DNA of 64,000 nt from Mactra quadrangularis (lineage: Eukaryota > Mollusca > Bivalvia > Venerida > Mactridae), in contig CM046308.1 of assembly GCA_025267735.1 (NCBI GenBank), positions 36,693,267 through 36,757,266 of the forward strand, given 5' to 3'. The translations under genes and the position numbers were made by a program. Numbering within the stretch: position 1 is the first letter of the stretch; every line of letters starts with the position of its first letter. A model generated the notes under the pieces. It was not told where the DNA came from and did no database searches. It worked only from the letters and a program-made list of their open reading frames with translations. Shown here piece by piece: positions 36,801 to 48,697 of this stretch.

Positions 36801-39800
36801 TAAAAGTGCTATTAAAATTCTGCATCTACATGTATTAACGATGGTTGATCAATACATTCCTAGACAACCACTTAATATTGTCTATAGCTAAATATTGGAA
36901 CATAAAAATACACCAGATTAAAGAACAAGTAAATCTGTGAGCTAATGCTCACTAGTGATACCCCCGCAAAAATCTAAAAATATGCGACAAACAGGAAGTT
37001 TGCGACAAGCAAGGAGCATGAAATCGCTTTACACCACATGGGACTATGGGATGAAGCAATATGCAAAGTATTAGGCTGCTGCATGTTATAGTTGCTGAGA
37101 AAACTGCAACGGAAATTTTGTAATGGACGGACAGACGGACGGACGCACACACGCACGCACGGACAAGGGTAAAACAGTATACCCCCCTCTTCTTCGAAGC
37201 GGGGGTATAATAATTCTCCATCTACCAAAATCATAAATTTGTTTACAATATGTAGAAGCATATAAAAAAATACAGACAATACAAAACGGTCGAATATAAG
37301 AGTGGTTATCCAAAAAAAGTCCACATATCTTTTGAACGTCAATGTGTATTGTAATGAAATTTTATCAGCATACCTTGTAGAACAAAGTCTATACATTTTG
37401 AAAGAAACAGGTAACTGCGTCAATTAATCTTGATTGAATATTGCTTTAAAAGGCACATACATGTTATGGCCATGACTCTTAATTAACTGTTCAAACTTTG
37501 GTATTAAATGGTTACCATACATTAAAAGTTTTTTTTTTAAATTTAAGTGTTGTATAACACATGTCAAATATTGAAGACCCCTAATTAACTGTCAAAACTT
37601 GAATTATAGACGGTTCCTTTCTTCACAGTTTGCACTTAGTAGTGGGTGCTCTTTTATTTAGGAACACAATTCACAATTGCTATTAATAAAAATGAAAAAA
37701 ATACTAGTATTCCTTTGGTCCTAATTTAACCAAAGTAAGGTCAAAATTTAGGACATTTATCAAATAGCCAATTAACAGTCTACAATGTACTTTGATTTCA
37801 CAGATTTATATACACAATGTTAACTATTACTGTATTAGGTCCATCTGACTTGTTTTCTTTACATCTTGGTTGTATATCGGCAATTATTTATTAGTATCAA
37901 AAGCAATACAAATGCATGTGAGATGCTTTGTTCATGAAAATACAGAACAAGACCGGAATAGAGTTTTTAGTGTATTTTAACAAATATGGCTGCCTGCTAT
38001 CGAAATCATTATTTTAATTATCATTAAAATTTTATACAAAAGGCAGTCATAAAGCAATACTCTGGTATGTACTATTACTATTATACTAATTTATTTAAGC
38101 TCAATTGTAAAGCAAGTTCTTACAACTAAGATTAAAATCATTTTCAAATGTACTGAGCTAGTAAGATAAAGTTTCTAGTTCAAGGAAACAACAGAGTAGG
38201 GTTTTACAAACAATTAAGCCTCACGGGTAGCTCACTTGGTAGCACGCAAGTCTACTGATCGAGGGGTTGTGGGTTAAATTCCCGGGCGGGGCATACTTTC
38301 GTGGAGCTTGGTCATGAAATTATTTCTACGGCCATTCTCCCTCCTACCAATGACTTTTAATTATGTAAGGCAGTTGTCAGTCAATGACGAAAGTATGCAC
38401 TTAGTAGTTGTTTAACAGCTTAATCCAGAGATTTAGCCTTTCCAGGAGGAATGAGTAGGTTGACTGACCGCCGTTATATGACCATTGTGTTGCTATGGCG
38501 TTAAACCCAACAAAAAAACCCAAACAAACAAATACAAACAATTACTTACTAAAGATTCAAGATAATTCTCACTCAGAATTTGTACTTCAATGTTTCCAAT
38601 ACTAGACATATCTTCATTACCATTGGATACTGTAAAGAGAAAATTAACCAATCACAGACTAGAATATGTCATAATCATACTGTATAAAAAATTTTTTTTA
38701 AATAGATGCTGACATTGAATCACTTGGTCTTTTTCCTTGAAACTAAACAAACAGTTATCTGTTAAAATTGTCAAAGCAGTCTCAACTAAATTATTTGGTT
38801 TAAATTCTTTTAATAAAGACTTTTTAAAAGTTGGATCCCATTCTTGTTACACAGGAACCCGAAATTTATAAATCCCTTGGACCCTCAAAATGAAAATGTA
38901 AATTTAGAGAATACCCTGATATGATGATATCATGAATGCTTTTTGCATGCAATCAATTTTTCTACTCAAGCCTTATCCCAAGTAGCACATTGATGTAATT
39001 AATAGAGCTGCTAATGATTGGGCTCGAAGAGTATCAACGATATCAATAAATCAAGAAATAAATATGGACTATACAAAGATATATATTGATACATTCACAG
39101 CAGTACTATACAGACCATTTATGTTGTCATAAACTCATAATAAGGGACTTTAGTCAGTTATCTTTCCCTGATTAAATCTGAAGCAATCCAATTGGTAAGT
39201 AGGTCCTAACAGTTGGAATCCTCGGATTTTATCATTGAATTCCTAAGTAAGGATAACAAAATATTTCATCTAATATCTTTCTTGTTAATGAAGATATTTA
39301 CAGAAGGGATGACATTTAGATAGGTCTTTACCCTATAAATACTAAGCTTGAATTTCAAACAAATTAAATGATTTACAAAAAAGTTATTAAAGATTAATTT
39401 TGGCAAATTGACATTGAAACGTAAGGGCAAAGTCTGAGTAATCCAACTAATTGGACCTACTAATTTGAAGGGTATACAAGGGGACATAACTGACTAAGGT
39501 CCCTTATAGATGTATTTGTCATGAATGTTATACCTTAATGGTATCCTGCATGAAATTGGTAAGAAGTTGGTAAAAAGGATTTGTATAGATTATAAATAGA
39601 TAAAAAGATCCCAAATTTCCACTCATGATAGAAGGTTCATCTCTTAAATGTTGACACTTTCATTTATTTGCCTATAAAAGCTTTATTATCAATAATTCAA
39701 AATGCATTTCGATTACCGATTGAAAAAAAAATATCAACAATACACCAATATTGTTGGAATCTATGACAACTCTAATAATTATGTCCTTACTTTGTCTGGT

Positions 39801-42800
39801 AATAATAGATCTAACTCCAATAGTTTTCATCATTTTAGGTTTAGCTCCACCAAGGCCATTAGTACCACCATTACGAGACATAGCCTCTCTTTCATATACC
39901 TGAAATAATTCATATTCTAACTGTACAAGCTAAAATTTATGTCACCAGCTTCAAATCAGAGTTTCTTTTACTGAGAAAAAATAAGATAAGGGGTTTTAAA
40001 TTGCAGTATAAAAAATTCTAAAGGTTTTAAATTTGTGTTATTGAAAATTCTAAGGGGTTTTAAATGTGCATGATTAAAAAAATTTAATTTGCAGAATAGA
40101 AAACTTCAATGGGTTTTAAATGTGCAGGATTGAAAATTCTTACGCATTTTAAATTTACAGAATAGAAAATTTTAATGGGTTTAAAATTGGCGGGATTGAA
40201 AATTCTAAGGGCTTTTAAATGTGCAGGGTAGAAAATCTTAACGGGTTTTAATTTGCAGGATTGAAAATTGTAACGGGTTTTAATTTGCAGGATTGAAAAT
40301 TCTAACGGGTTAAATTTGCAGAATTGAAAATTTCAACACATTTTAAATAAATTGCAGGATTCAAAATGAACACATTTGACATATGTACATCAAATTGTTA
40401 CAAGTATAACCTGTACTGATACAGATATATTTGACAGGTTTAGAAAGTTTTGATGCCCCACTTTGTTTAACAATCTAGACCAAGTATAACAAAAATCAAA
40501 CCCTCGCAAAATTAATAGCAGTAGTATTCAAAGTGTTATACTAATTTATTTTAGCTCGAATGTAAAACAAGTTCTTACAACTTAGATTTATCACTTTCGA
40601 ACCCGCATCCTTCATCCCCTAGTACTGAGCTAGTAGGATAAAATTTCTCGCTCAATAAAACAAGGGGTATATTTAGATGGGATTCGAACCGATGCAGAGC
40701 TGGCTATTCAATGATTACCCGTCCAACGTAGTTACCACTCGGCCATGCCTGCTTCTTTAATCAAACATAAATAAAATGTCACATACTTGCAATGCTTCTG
40801 TATCTTTATGAAATATAACCACATTGATGATCTTCACTGATGTCTTCATTCCATATTTATTACTAAAATCTTCTATACATTTAAACGTTGTCTTGGCAAC
40901 CATATCAGTGGGGTATCTTAGTAACCCAGTACCTAAAGCTGGAAATGCTATACAACTATGTCCACTTTTATGGGCTTGTTTTAAACATCCCATGATAGTT
41001 GTCTTCAAAACCTGAAAAAATATAGCATACATAATAGACTATATCCAGAATGCAAATATTTGGGTTTTCCCCTCTGGTACAAACAAATATTCACTGTCAC
41101 ATCATAGTTAAAATGAAAACATGTGTATAAAGAACAATAGGATTTAATCTATAGTTCGAGCTATTTAGCGATAATGTGTAGAAAACTTTGTTTGTACCGG
41201 CTGTGCACGCACGGAAAAACCCATAAATTTGAAATCCGGATTAGATCTATTAAAGCAAGAAATGATGAGTGTTCACAACAGTTGACAAGGTTGGAGAGGT
41301 ACGCATCAAATTTACATAAAACTAATAATAGTTCAAAGTTTGCTTAAAATCAATTAGAATCGATTAATCAATGGCCTTCTGATTCAAAAAGCCTTTTCTG
41401 TTCATTCATATTATCGGGGTCAACCTGGTTTGGATATGAAAATTCAGTCTAAGACTGGTTTATTATGTCTACTTATGCTTTAAATCAACCCTTTCTTCCT
41501 TTTTCTGTCATATTAACAATTATTAAAGATAAATAACCAAATATATCATCAATATTTACTCATACATGGGTGAAAAACAAAAGTTTTTAAAAATATTGAC
41601 AACATAGATTTAAAATACTGACATAGACAGATTTCATACAAAGAACATCAAACAATTCATTCACAAAATAGTGAAATACTGAAATCAGTAATAATACTGA
41701 AAATTTTCACCCATGCTGCATGGGCCATACACATAATAATCAAAACGTCTAGTTTAAAATTTATCAAGTCAATCATTATCCAGTGATTTTAACCCAGATT
41801 AATTTACCTATTCCAGAAATTAAAATTAATTGCTTATTGAAATTAAATAAAAAATTTATCGACCAGACTGATAATCCTGTCAGTCCTTGTATTTTAAAAT
41901 GCAAATTACATAGTAATGTATTTCACCAATAAAAACTACCAACAAACCTTTTGTTCATCGGGACCAGAACCCCATACAGGTAAAGCAATAAAGTATACTT
42001 CTTTACATCTCAAGTTGCCACCACATACTGCAGCTATTTCATTGTATTGTATACCATCAGGATATTTCCTCTCACAATCTTTTAACATTTCACGACCAGC
42101 TGAATCTAGTATAGCTTTAGATACCCTACCTCGTGATAGAGATAAATTCTTAGTTGTTGTACATACAATAACATCTGACTGAAAAACAAGAACAAAAAGG
42201 TGTAAGCACAAAACAAACATAGCAGGAACAGTAACAGTCATAAACACACACCTTCCAAACAGCCATAAAGCAAGGAGATAGACAATATTAGATTCTTAAA
42301 CTTTTGTTTTTTAAACAGTGATCCTCTAGCTTTTTTTTCTTTTAGCGTCGTATTCAACACATTAGGTTATATATATGACGGCCAGCTCTTCCTACTATAG
42401 GGTCCTGGACACTTTTTCTATCACCAGTACTAGCTTACCCTACCACCAGGCTGACAACTCATGTATAGGGTACGAACTACCGCAACAGGGTTCATACCCG
42501 CGATCTCCGGATTTAAAGTCAGACATGCTAACCACTATGCAACGGCCGCGATTGCGATCCTCTAGACAAGATTTAGCTGGCTGCTGTCTACTCGAGTCCC
42601 TGGGACACCGGCAGCAGATGACAAATAAACTATCGGATTTGATTGATTGTTTTATAAGAAAGCCACAAACGAATAAAACAAGGACCTAAGGGGTGTCCGT
42701 CTTGGAACAGACGATGACAAAATTATGTTGCTACTTGCAGTTTAAACCAGGTTCTAGATTGCACCAACCTCACACTAGCTGGGATTAGATTCAAGGACAA

Positions 42801-43511
42801 AGCAAATTGTCTGGGTGAAACAAAACACACAGAGTTTCTCAAAGGAGACTGTATCAAGCCTAAGCCACCAAACTACAGTCTAATTATGCTGATTATTTAA
42901 AAAATACTAAATATACTGACAAAATATACTATTCTTGACCATCAATTAAATTAACAAATTGCAGGCTTAGCATAAAACAGTTGTAACTCACTCTTTTTTT
43001 ACTTGAGTTACATCCATTTTGCTTTAGAAACAAACTTGTAACTTTGCATGATGTTAGAGGGATGGAAATCGAGCCTGAAATTTTCTTTCAGATATTAGTC
43101 AAATTGAAGAAAAACTGTTAGAGCCTTACGCACTGTAGAAATTGTTCAATACCATGTATATTATATATAAGGTAGTGTAGATGTATGACATTGTATGCCC
43201 CTGTCAGGGAACTATGTATAGGGACGTACACATTATTCTATGATCATAAGATATGGACTCTGGTGCCAGTGGAATGTTGTACACAGTTTCTTTAAAAACA
43301 ACTTTTAACATTAAACAATAACTTCATTCATCGCTGCTTTAGATTTGGTATTGAACATCAAAGCTAGCTCATTCAATCATGACTGAAAATATTACTTTAA
43401 TAAAATCAAAACTATCTTAAGTCTTACCTCGTCTGCTGATAAGTCTCCTTTGATAATAAATACTTCAATATTACCATCACCTAATATTGCACTGGTGAGC
43501 TGAGTAGCCAT
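24854..43511 (-). CDS. Macro-domain ADP-ribosyltransferase (PARP14/15-like) with H-Y-E triad
   Basis: Eleven coding exons, minus strand: 43511-43428, 42178-41948, 41011-40787, 39899-39791, 38629-38550, 36464-36369, 35331-35191, 34174-33944, 33505-33466, 28903-28211, 25113-24854. Phases agree, giving 729 aa. Most junctions are strong; donors at exons 2 (gtttgt) and 10 (gttggt) are weak. Macro domain 1 is about residues 29-180 (SDVIVCTTT..., PALGTGLLRYP); macro 2 about 225-399 (ADVIVNTIKPG, PPLGTGEFNFP). The ART domain, about 505-729, has RIENCGLYERY, LFHGT (H600), FGQGVYAAES (Y631) and EFIVYD (E709). No WWE domain was seen. Ends in YPEYLISYVRV. Probably modifies proteins or nucleic acids with ADP-ribose; immune or stress role is inferred from macro-PARP relatives. 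Confidence 0.88.
25540..27068 (+). mobile_element. Tandem-cored element, ACAAGAGC...GAGCTAAAAA, 1.5 kb
   Basis: Starts ACAAGAGCAGTCCAAGGACA with subterminal GCTCGACTTTTCG, ends TTCTTCGAAAAGTCGAGCTAAAAA, so the sub-ends pair as an inverted repeat. Between them are about eight degenerate units of 150-180 bp with the core 'aaaggggcataactcc...aataattcatcc'. A GCCGACGCCGACGCC microsatellite precedes the 3' hairpin. Located in the last macro-PARP intron. Confidence 0.7.
27195..27450 (-). mobile_element. SINE family 2 copy
   Basis: Same order of blocks as 2346-2632 (ACACTGGGTTTAATGC tail, CACCCTTCCA, CTTCTCCATATACCTT, then the tRNA-like head near GGGTTCAAACC on the opposite strand). Confidence 0.6.
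27677..28089. mobile_element. hAT-type MITE, 413 bp, exact 8-bp target duplication
   Basis: Ends TATGGCCGCCACGATACG / TATCGTGACACCCTTA are inverted. Flanked by GTCATAAT at 27669-27676 and 28090-28097. Lies in the last macro-PARP intron, 120 bp from exon 10. Confidence 0.85.
28904..29870 (-). other. Macro-PARP intron 9, gene-free part
   Basis: No exon seen. Contains an inverted GAGCCAGGTCAGC / GCTGACCAGGCTC hairpin near 28990-29035. Confidence 0.45.
29875..32930 (-). mobile_element. tRNA-derived SINE, family 3, split by an inserted element
   Basis: The two pieces, 29875-30038 and 32820-32930, together match in reverse orientation the intact SINE at 38217-38515. The tail piece reads TGTTGGGTTTAATGCCGTAG...CTACATAATTA; the head piece reads ATCATCGGTAGGAGG...CCACGAAAGTATGCCC..GGGAATCGAACCC (box B). 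The break falls inside a single continuous word of the intact copy. The element at 30039-32819 fills the gap. Confidence 0.75.
30039..32819 (+). mobile_element. Tandem-cored element, ACAAGAGC...GGGCGTATAAAA, 2.8 kb
   Basis: Starts AACAAGAGCTCCGCTGGGCG with ATTATACGCCCG, ends TTTTTTCAAAACGGGCGTATAAAA, making an inverted sub-terminal pair. The core holds about 14 units of roughly 145-190 bp with the conserved word TGACCTTGACCTTTGACCC, GGGGCCCC, 'acataaaatttggtgaacct' and GTACATTGGTGGTTCAGTTA. Some units carry an extra ~100-bp block (near 30818, 31170, 31812), showing higher-order structure. Minus-strand open frames rich in GPLGQRSRSQGHH are translations of the repeat and not genes. Confidence 0.8.
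33555..33720. mobile_element. Rearranged Harbinger-like MITE fragments
   Basis: ATCAACTTGTTGTGGGC at 33555-33572 and GCCCACAACAAGTTGATTAT near 33629 are terminal pieces of the 6080/22954 family, here tail-to-tail, followed by part of its interior. Confidence 0.5.
33735..33922 (+). mobile_element. 3' end of an ACAAGAGC-type element
   Basis: Ends GCCAACGCCAGCTGAGTAGGATAG then TTCTTCGAATAGTGGAGCTAAAAA, the same hairpin-plus-GAGCTAAAA 3' architecture as 25540-27068. It abuts macro-PARP exon 8 within about 20 bases. Confidence 0.5.
34252..34480 (+). repeat. ACAAGAG-start fragment in macro-PARP intron
   Basis: Begins AACAAGAGATCCATTTCTC, like the 5' ends of the tandem-cored elements. No clear core or 3' end; a fragment at best. 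Confidence 0.3.
35355..35665 (-). repeat. Dispersed repeat related to 54755-55180
   Basis: Shares, in inverted orientation, 'atgtggaaaccacatt', 'gtatgaagtttcataaagat', 'aacgcaattgttaacaac' and the GGACGCCC block. Contains a poly-C run at 35576-35586. Confidence 0.55.
36531..36789. mobile_element. MITE, copy of 2000-2272 (inverted)
   Basis: Ends TATAGTGCATAAATATTGAC / GTCAATATTTACGCACTATA; interior is the reverse complement of the first copy. Located in the macro-PARP intron upstream of exon 6. Confidence 0.7.
36924..37210 (+). mobile_element. ACAAG...GGGGGTATAA element, compact copy B
   Basis: Direct copy of 21137-21419, highly similar throughout, with the same GGACGGAC microsatellite and terminal TTCTTCGAAGCGGGGGTATAA hairpin. 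The similarity suggests recent spread. Confidence 0.75.
38085..38205 (-). mobile_element. SINE family 4 fragment
   Basis: Shares 'actaatttattt(t)agctc', 'acaagttcttacaac' and 'tactgagctagtaggataaa'-type blocks with 40540-40755 and 47960-48215. Confidence 0.5.
38217..38515 (+). mobile_element. tRNA-derived SINE, family 3, intact copy
   Basis: Head resembles a tRNA gene: box A-like TAGCTCACTTGGTAGCACGC and box B-like GGTTAAATTCCCG, then body 'gtggagcttggtcatgaaat' and a tail GGCGTTAAACCCAACAAAA. Copies: 29875-32930 (split, -), 63908-64000 (head, +), tail pieces near 54380 and 62120. An RNA polymerase III origin follows from the boxes. Confidence 0.75.
39143..39507. mobile_element. MITE, copy 2 of the 19888 family
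   Basis: Ends AAGGGACTTTAGTCAGTTAT / ATAACTGACTAAGGTCCCTT; interior near-identical to copy 1. Confidence 0.75.
39985..40375. repeat. Degenerate minisatellite, ~35-40-bp unit
   Basis: About ten imperfect units of the form GGGTTTTAAATTTGCAGGATTGAAAATTCTAA (written in two parts: GGGTTTTAAATTTGCAG and GATTGAAAATTCTAA). Located between macro-PARP exons 3 and 4. Confidence 0.7.
40540..40755 (-). mobile_element. tRNA-derived SINE, family 4
   Basis: On the minus strand the head is gcaggcatggccgagtggta (box A-like) with GGTTCGAATCCC (box B). The tail carries AAGTTCTTACAAC-type sequence. Another full copy is 47955-48215. Confidence 0.65.
41033..41250. mobile_element. MITE, copy of 19060-19262
   Basis: Same ends and interior as the RFC3-proximal copy. 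Immediately upstream (gene sense) of macro-PARP exon 3. Confidence 0.6.
42350..42648 (-). mobile_element. SINE family 1 copy plus abutting GATCCTCTAGACA repeat
   Basis: 42350-42550 matches 1440-1640 in the same orientation. 42553-42648 matches 21568-21680. Both lie in the first large macro-PARP coding intron. Confidence 0.6.
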
Positions 43512-43585
43512 TCTAATGATATATTTCCACTGGCGGTACGATAAGTTATACTTCAGTTAGTGATTTATCACACACTTTCAACTAT
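43512..43585 (-). other. Macro-PARP 5' UTR part of first coding exon
   Basis: A good acceptor (ttttatgtttcag) ends at 43586 on the minus strand, 74 bases before the ATG at 43511. The leader has stops in frame with the ATG, supporting 43511 as the start. Confidence 0.5.
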
Positions 43586-44754
43586 CTGAAACATAAAATG
43601 AGTAGTGTCATGACGTAATTTACATACATGTACAAAAATCATGTATTTAAAAATTGAAATTTAAATGAGACAGTCAATGAAATTTAAGTGGGTGTCAGGC
43701 TGTCGGGAAAAACCACTTTTTAGTTCCGGCAACGAAACATTCTAAAATGAAACCAAAAGTTTACAAATACGTAAGTCATAGTGCTTGTTGCTAAAATGAC
43801 CTTGTTTGGGCAACCACTTTCATACATTCTAACGTCATAGACAGTAGAGCTATGATTAAAATCTGAAGTACTGTCAATTTACTTTATTTAAGAAATCAGG
43901 AAAATTTTGTTTAACGTAACACAATGTCATAATGACTCATTAGTCAGAGATATCATGAGATGATGATGAAGACGATAAAAATACTGGGTAACTAATATCC
44001 ACACCATTTTGATATTACATGTACATGTATACAGAGCTGGCATCTTCCAAGTCCATCATAGACACTACATGTATATAGATTTAAATGAATGATTGAATGA
44101 AAGGATGATAAATGGATGAACAAGCGAACAAAAGAACAAATAAATGAACGAATGAATGAATGAATGGAATTTTGCAATACAAAATACCAAATAATTTGCA
44201 GGCCATAGATTTTACTTGTATGACCGTCATTGATTGATATTTTGTTCGATACGGAAATGTTCGATCCAATATATCTATCGAACCTACAATACTGGTATTC
44301 GATATCTTATACCGATGTAGAGCCCTATTGGGCAGGAAAACATATAGCTGGGTGTCCAACAGGGCATTCTATGTTTAACGTCCTGCTCTGTTCTTACAAG
44401 ATTTGAAAAAGACAACATACATGTGATTTTAATGTGTAAATAATTTCATTTGTTTCCCCCTTGACTCTGTTATTTCATGTTTGATCAAGTGTTATCTAAA
44501 TCTTAGCTACCAGCTATAACATGATAAAATGTATCATTATTTTCTTTTAATTTGAACCATTTTGAAATGTTTAAATAAACATGCTGTTTAATTTCCTGTT
44601 AAATTATTCCACTATGCAAGGATTGTGTATCAAGGGATAAAAACTTTTTGATAATTTCAAACTTTAAGGAACCATTGATATGTTACAGCTCGTTTAGGAT
44701 AACATTAGACAAATTTAAATGTTATTCTATCTAATCAATGTTTTATGTTATCCT

Positions 44755-45160
44755 AATCTCCGTAATCAGATATCCTGTAGAGCATTGTCATACAGAATCT
44801 CTACTATCTCAATGGAGGGTCACGTTGAGATGACTTTTATGTTGGCTAATCAATGCGTAGCTTTCATCTAGACGAAACACTAAAAATAACATTTTGATTT
44901 CGTAATTTCTATTTTTAGACCAAGGTTTGCAAGCTAATTTAATAGCGGTATTATTCACAGTCTGCGATTGGACGGCTCATTTCAAATTGCATGACGTAGA
45001 CGATGTAAACAAGTTACGTATCATAGCAATTTTGTCATTAATATTAAGATGAGAAAATGTCACCTGAACGTGACCCTTGTTTGAAAAAGATCAGATCTAA
45101 AGTAGCGAGTAGGCGAGCGGAAAATTTAAGATCGGGTTTTAATCAGATTGATGTTATCAC
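44755..45160 (+). mobile_element. Dispersed ~390-bp repeat, copy 2
   Basis: Same orientation as 56410-56815 and opposite to 22278-22665; shares CTCCGTAATC start region, ATCAATGCGTAGCTTTCATC and the ATCGGGTTTTAATCAGATTG end. Confidence 0.7.
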
Positions 45161-46987
45161 AAGGAAGCTATATCATTAGTAATACAAATAAAACAAGAAA
45201 ATATTGATGCAAAGCATCAAAGAGCACAAAAATTAATAACATGAAAGTTCTGCTTAAGCTTGTAATTCTCTATAAGTGAGACATAAATTTTTTTAAAAAG
45301 ATATTGCTTATTAATCGCTAATTAAAGCAATTAAGTATGATTACTAAAACATAAACACCTATATAAATGTACAAAATATATAATAGGGTTATAATAAGTG
45401 ATGGTCTAATAATCCTTCTTTGTTTATGGTGTCAGTGATTTTGCAAGCAGTTTAGACAGTCCTCAAACAGCGTGCTTTCTATAAAAAGACATCGAAGACC
45501 GTGAATGTCGAGTATATGTGTTAGTTTAAACCACAGTTTAGAAGAGAAGCTATCATTTTTATGGAGAAATTCCTATTAGAGATCATTTATTAATGCTAAA
45601 CAAAACAAATGAAATGTTTACAAAACACGTCAGATAAATAAATGCATTAACTTATAATTTCTCGTATAACAACACTGTTTTGCTGTTTTATAAAAATTAT
45701 ATTTATTATTAAAAATATCATTTGATATATTGAATATCGATAATTTTGTATTGATACAAATATCATATCGATCATTCTGACCGATATAGAGCCCTACTGC
45801 CCAAACCTAATTTTACTGGCAGAAACAAGGAACCTGAACCCTAATATTGGTTGTCAGGGTCAATAGGGCGCCCTTTAAAATGTCAAGCCCTGTCAGAAGG
45901 ATGTTTAACTGTATGAACCAGCAAAAAAAACATGTCCTTAAATGTGTTTTATTTCTTATGAATCACTAGCTAGCTGTCATAACTACATATACTTAGTCTT
46001 GCTTTTAAACTTCACAAGTACTTTGCAATTATCTGATAGGATAAAGTTTCCTCTTCCATGAATTAATGAGATGTGATTTGAATGGGTTTTAAACCATATC
46101 CTACAAAAAGTAACTATACCCCAAATTACTTGATATTACCATTAAGTTTAGTGAACTGAGTAATCTACAAATGATAACATATACTTCACTTGCTTTGGAA
46201 CAAAACTGGTACAAGCTGTTTTGATATTGTAGAGGACTCCCCTTCACCTCTACCCCACCCCTGCACACAAAATAACAAAAATGAAACAATCAATTTTATG
46301 TAATAAAAATTAGTACAGTACAATCACATAATCGAAAAAAAGTATAATCCAATAAAAAGTAAATACACCAACTGACTTTGGAGAGTGTTAAATGAATCCT
46401 TCTTTCACATCTACAAAAATTAACTTCTATTAAATATGAACAACTTTAAACCATCCTCATGTTTCCCAAGAGTTAATGTATAAGATATGCTGTAAATCAG
46501 ACTGTTAAACACCACCAGTCTTTCATATAAAGCTACTTGAAAATACTTAAATGATAAAATATTCACTGATAAACAGATAGCAATTTTAGTTTGTACTTAA
46601 TACATGGGCAGATTTAGGATTTCTTAGTGGGGGGAGGGGTACAACTATATGATTCTGTAAACTGAGGTTTGAAAATGTTCCTTCCAGATGCATTCATTTT
46701 GCAATTTCAACAATCATTTCTTAATCTTTTCTTCAACCTTAAACTTAAACTTTAAATGTGTTACACATCCATGTTGGTTAAATTAAGATAAATCTACAAA
46801 GGAACTTTCTTTCAGTCTTTCAGGCTCATTTTGCTCATGCTAAAATCTCAGTATGTTTTGTTGTAAGACAGCATTGAAAACAAACTCCTGAAGATTCTTT
46901 TAAATGTAATTTACCATGTGTTGTTACACTGGCAACTTTATTCAATAGGGCACATGTTTCCAGTACAATATGGAATTAGGCTTCCAT

Positions 46988-47747
46988 CAGGGATGGGTAA
47001 TTGATTACTGGATTCCAGTACTTGAGTTTTTCAAATTTTGTACTCAGTACTGGTTTTTCCTCAGTACTCGAGTAGTACTTGAGTAGTACTTAAGTACTCA
47101 TGGGTATTTATGAGTACTAGATAACTAAAAGAGACTAATTTTATTCATCAAATCAAGCTTCAAATTCAATTTTTAACAAGACAGTCAAAATGTCAATGTT
47201 AACATTTTATGCAATTTTTTTTCATCACAAAAGTCATTGTTTCAGAGATTGTAACGTCTTATCATTCATTTTAAAAATATCTTTATGACTGATGCATAAA
47301 ACTAGCAAATGATTTTGATTATATATTAACTATATTAGGAACAAACAGTGACAAACATTGTTTTTCAGAATTTATGAAGAGGTAATAACTGCAAAAAGGT
47401 ATCAGACATCCCCTAGATATGCACATGATATATTTAAAATCACATAAGGATAATCCCATAACAATAGCTACCAATAAAACTTGTAATCAGATAGGCAATT
47501 AAAATGTTTTATCATTTCTGAAGTAACTTAAACGAAATTCTATCAATAAAACATTTTAGAATGTGATAAAAATGTAATTAAATGGCCAGTACTCAGAAAT
47601 ACTTATGAGTATCAAGTACTGCTAGTACAGTACTTGAGTAAGTATGAGTACAATATATTTTCCTGAGTACTGAGTACAGGCGAGTACTGGAAAAAGTGGT
47701 ACTTATACTCATAATACTAGAGTACAAGTACGACTATCTCATCCCTG
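46988..47747. mobile_element. hAT-type MITE, 760 bp, AGTACT-rich, exact 8-bp target duplication
   Basis: Starts CAGGGATGGG and ends TCTCATCCCTG, flanked by GCTTCCAT at 46980-46987 and 47748-47755. Both subterminal regions are dense in AGTACTTGAGTAGTACT-type half-palindromes. No transposase. Confidence 0.85.
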
Positions 47748-47954
47748 GCTTCCATTTATGTGTGACAGAGCGCATTCAACAGGAAATTTCTATAAAATAT
47801 AAACCATCAAAGAAGCTACCATACTTACCTACCTTACTTCTGTTATGTTCTGTTCTGTTCTGTACAAAGTATGACATCAATAGTCAACAATTCTAGAAAA
47901 ATTAAAATGTAAACAATCATAGAGGCTATTTTCTGGCAGTTATTGTCAACTCTC

Positions 47955-48215
47955 AGCTAGCAGCCGGAGTTGTCCAACCCTTGACAGACATGCAGAGATT
48001 ATACCAATTTATAATAGCTTGATTAAGAAACAAGTTCTTAAAACTTAAATTAATCACTTTTGAGTCTGCTTTCTGGTCCCCCAGTACTGAGCTAGTAGGA
48101 AAAAGTTCTTGCCCTAGGAAACAACGGGGTAGGTTTTGGGTAGGATTCAAGCCAAGATGGTGCTGACTTTCCATTAATTACCAGTATGTTGTAACTGCTT
48201 AGCCGCGCCCACCGA
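47955..48215 (-). mobile_element. tRNA-derived SINE, family 4, full copy
   Basis: Minus-strand head gggcgcggctaagcagttac, box B-like GGCTTGAATCCTA, body with CTAGCTCAGTACTGGGG and AAGAACTTGTTTCTTAATCAAG tail (two pieces). Confidence 0.6.
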
Positions 48216-48453
48216 CAGAGATTGTTGAAACCTCTCTCAGAAATTTCTGAACCCTCTATATTAAGGCAGAACTAAATTGTCAATATATTGCAAGACAGTC
48301 TTTTAAAGTTGAACTCATATTTTGAACCTAAGATATAAAATTTATTATATAATTATTTTTTTTTTATGTCACTCGTGATGAATTTTTTTCTAAGATGATT
48401 GAATCCAGATACCCTCTATCTGTATAGAAATTTAGAAAACACTATATTAAGAT

Positions 48454-48697
48454 CAGGGATGGGGCACTCATACTTGTACTTGAGTAATAAGAGTATAAGT
48501 GCCACTTTTTCCAGGACTTTCCTGTACACAGTACTCAGTAAAATAAATTGTACTCATACTCATACTTACTCAAGTACTGAACTAGCACTCGCGAACTACT
48601 TAAATACTGATGGAAAAAATAGTACTCATTACTCATACGTACAAGTACAAAACTTGAAATACTCAAGTACTAGAATCCAGTACTTGGCCAATCCATG
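48454..48697. mobile_element. hAT-type MITE, AGTACT-rich, short copy
   Basis: Starts CAGGGATGGGGCACTC, ends CCAATCCATG; flanks ATTAAGAT / ATCAAGAT (one mismatch). Shorter relative of 46988-47747. Confidence 0.7.

Noticed and set aside
42375..42689. 104-codon plus-strand frame
   Set aside because: Lies entirely on a SINE and an abutting dispersed repeat, antisense to the SINE.
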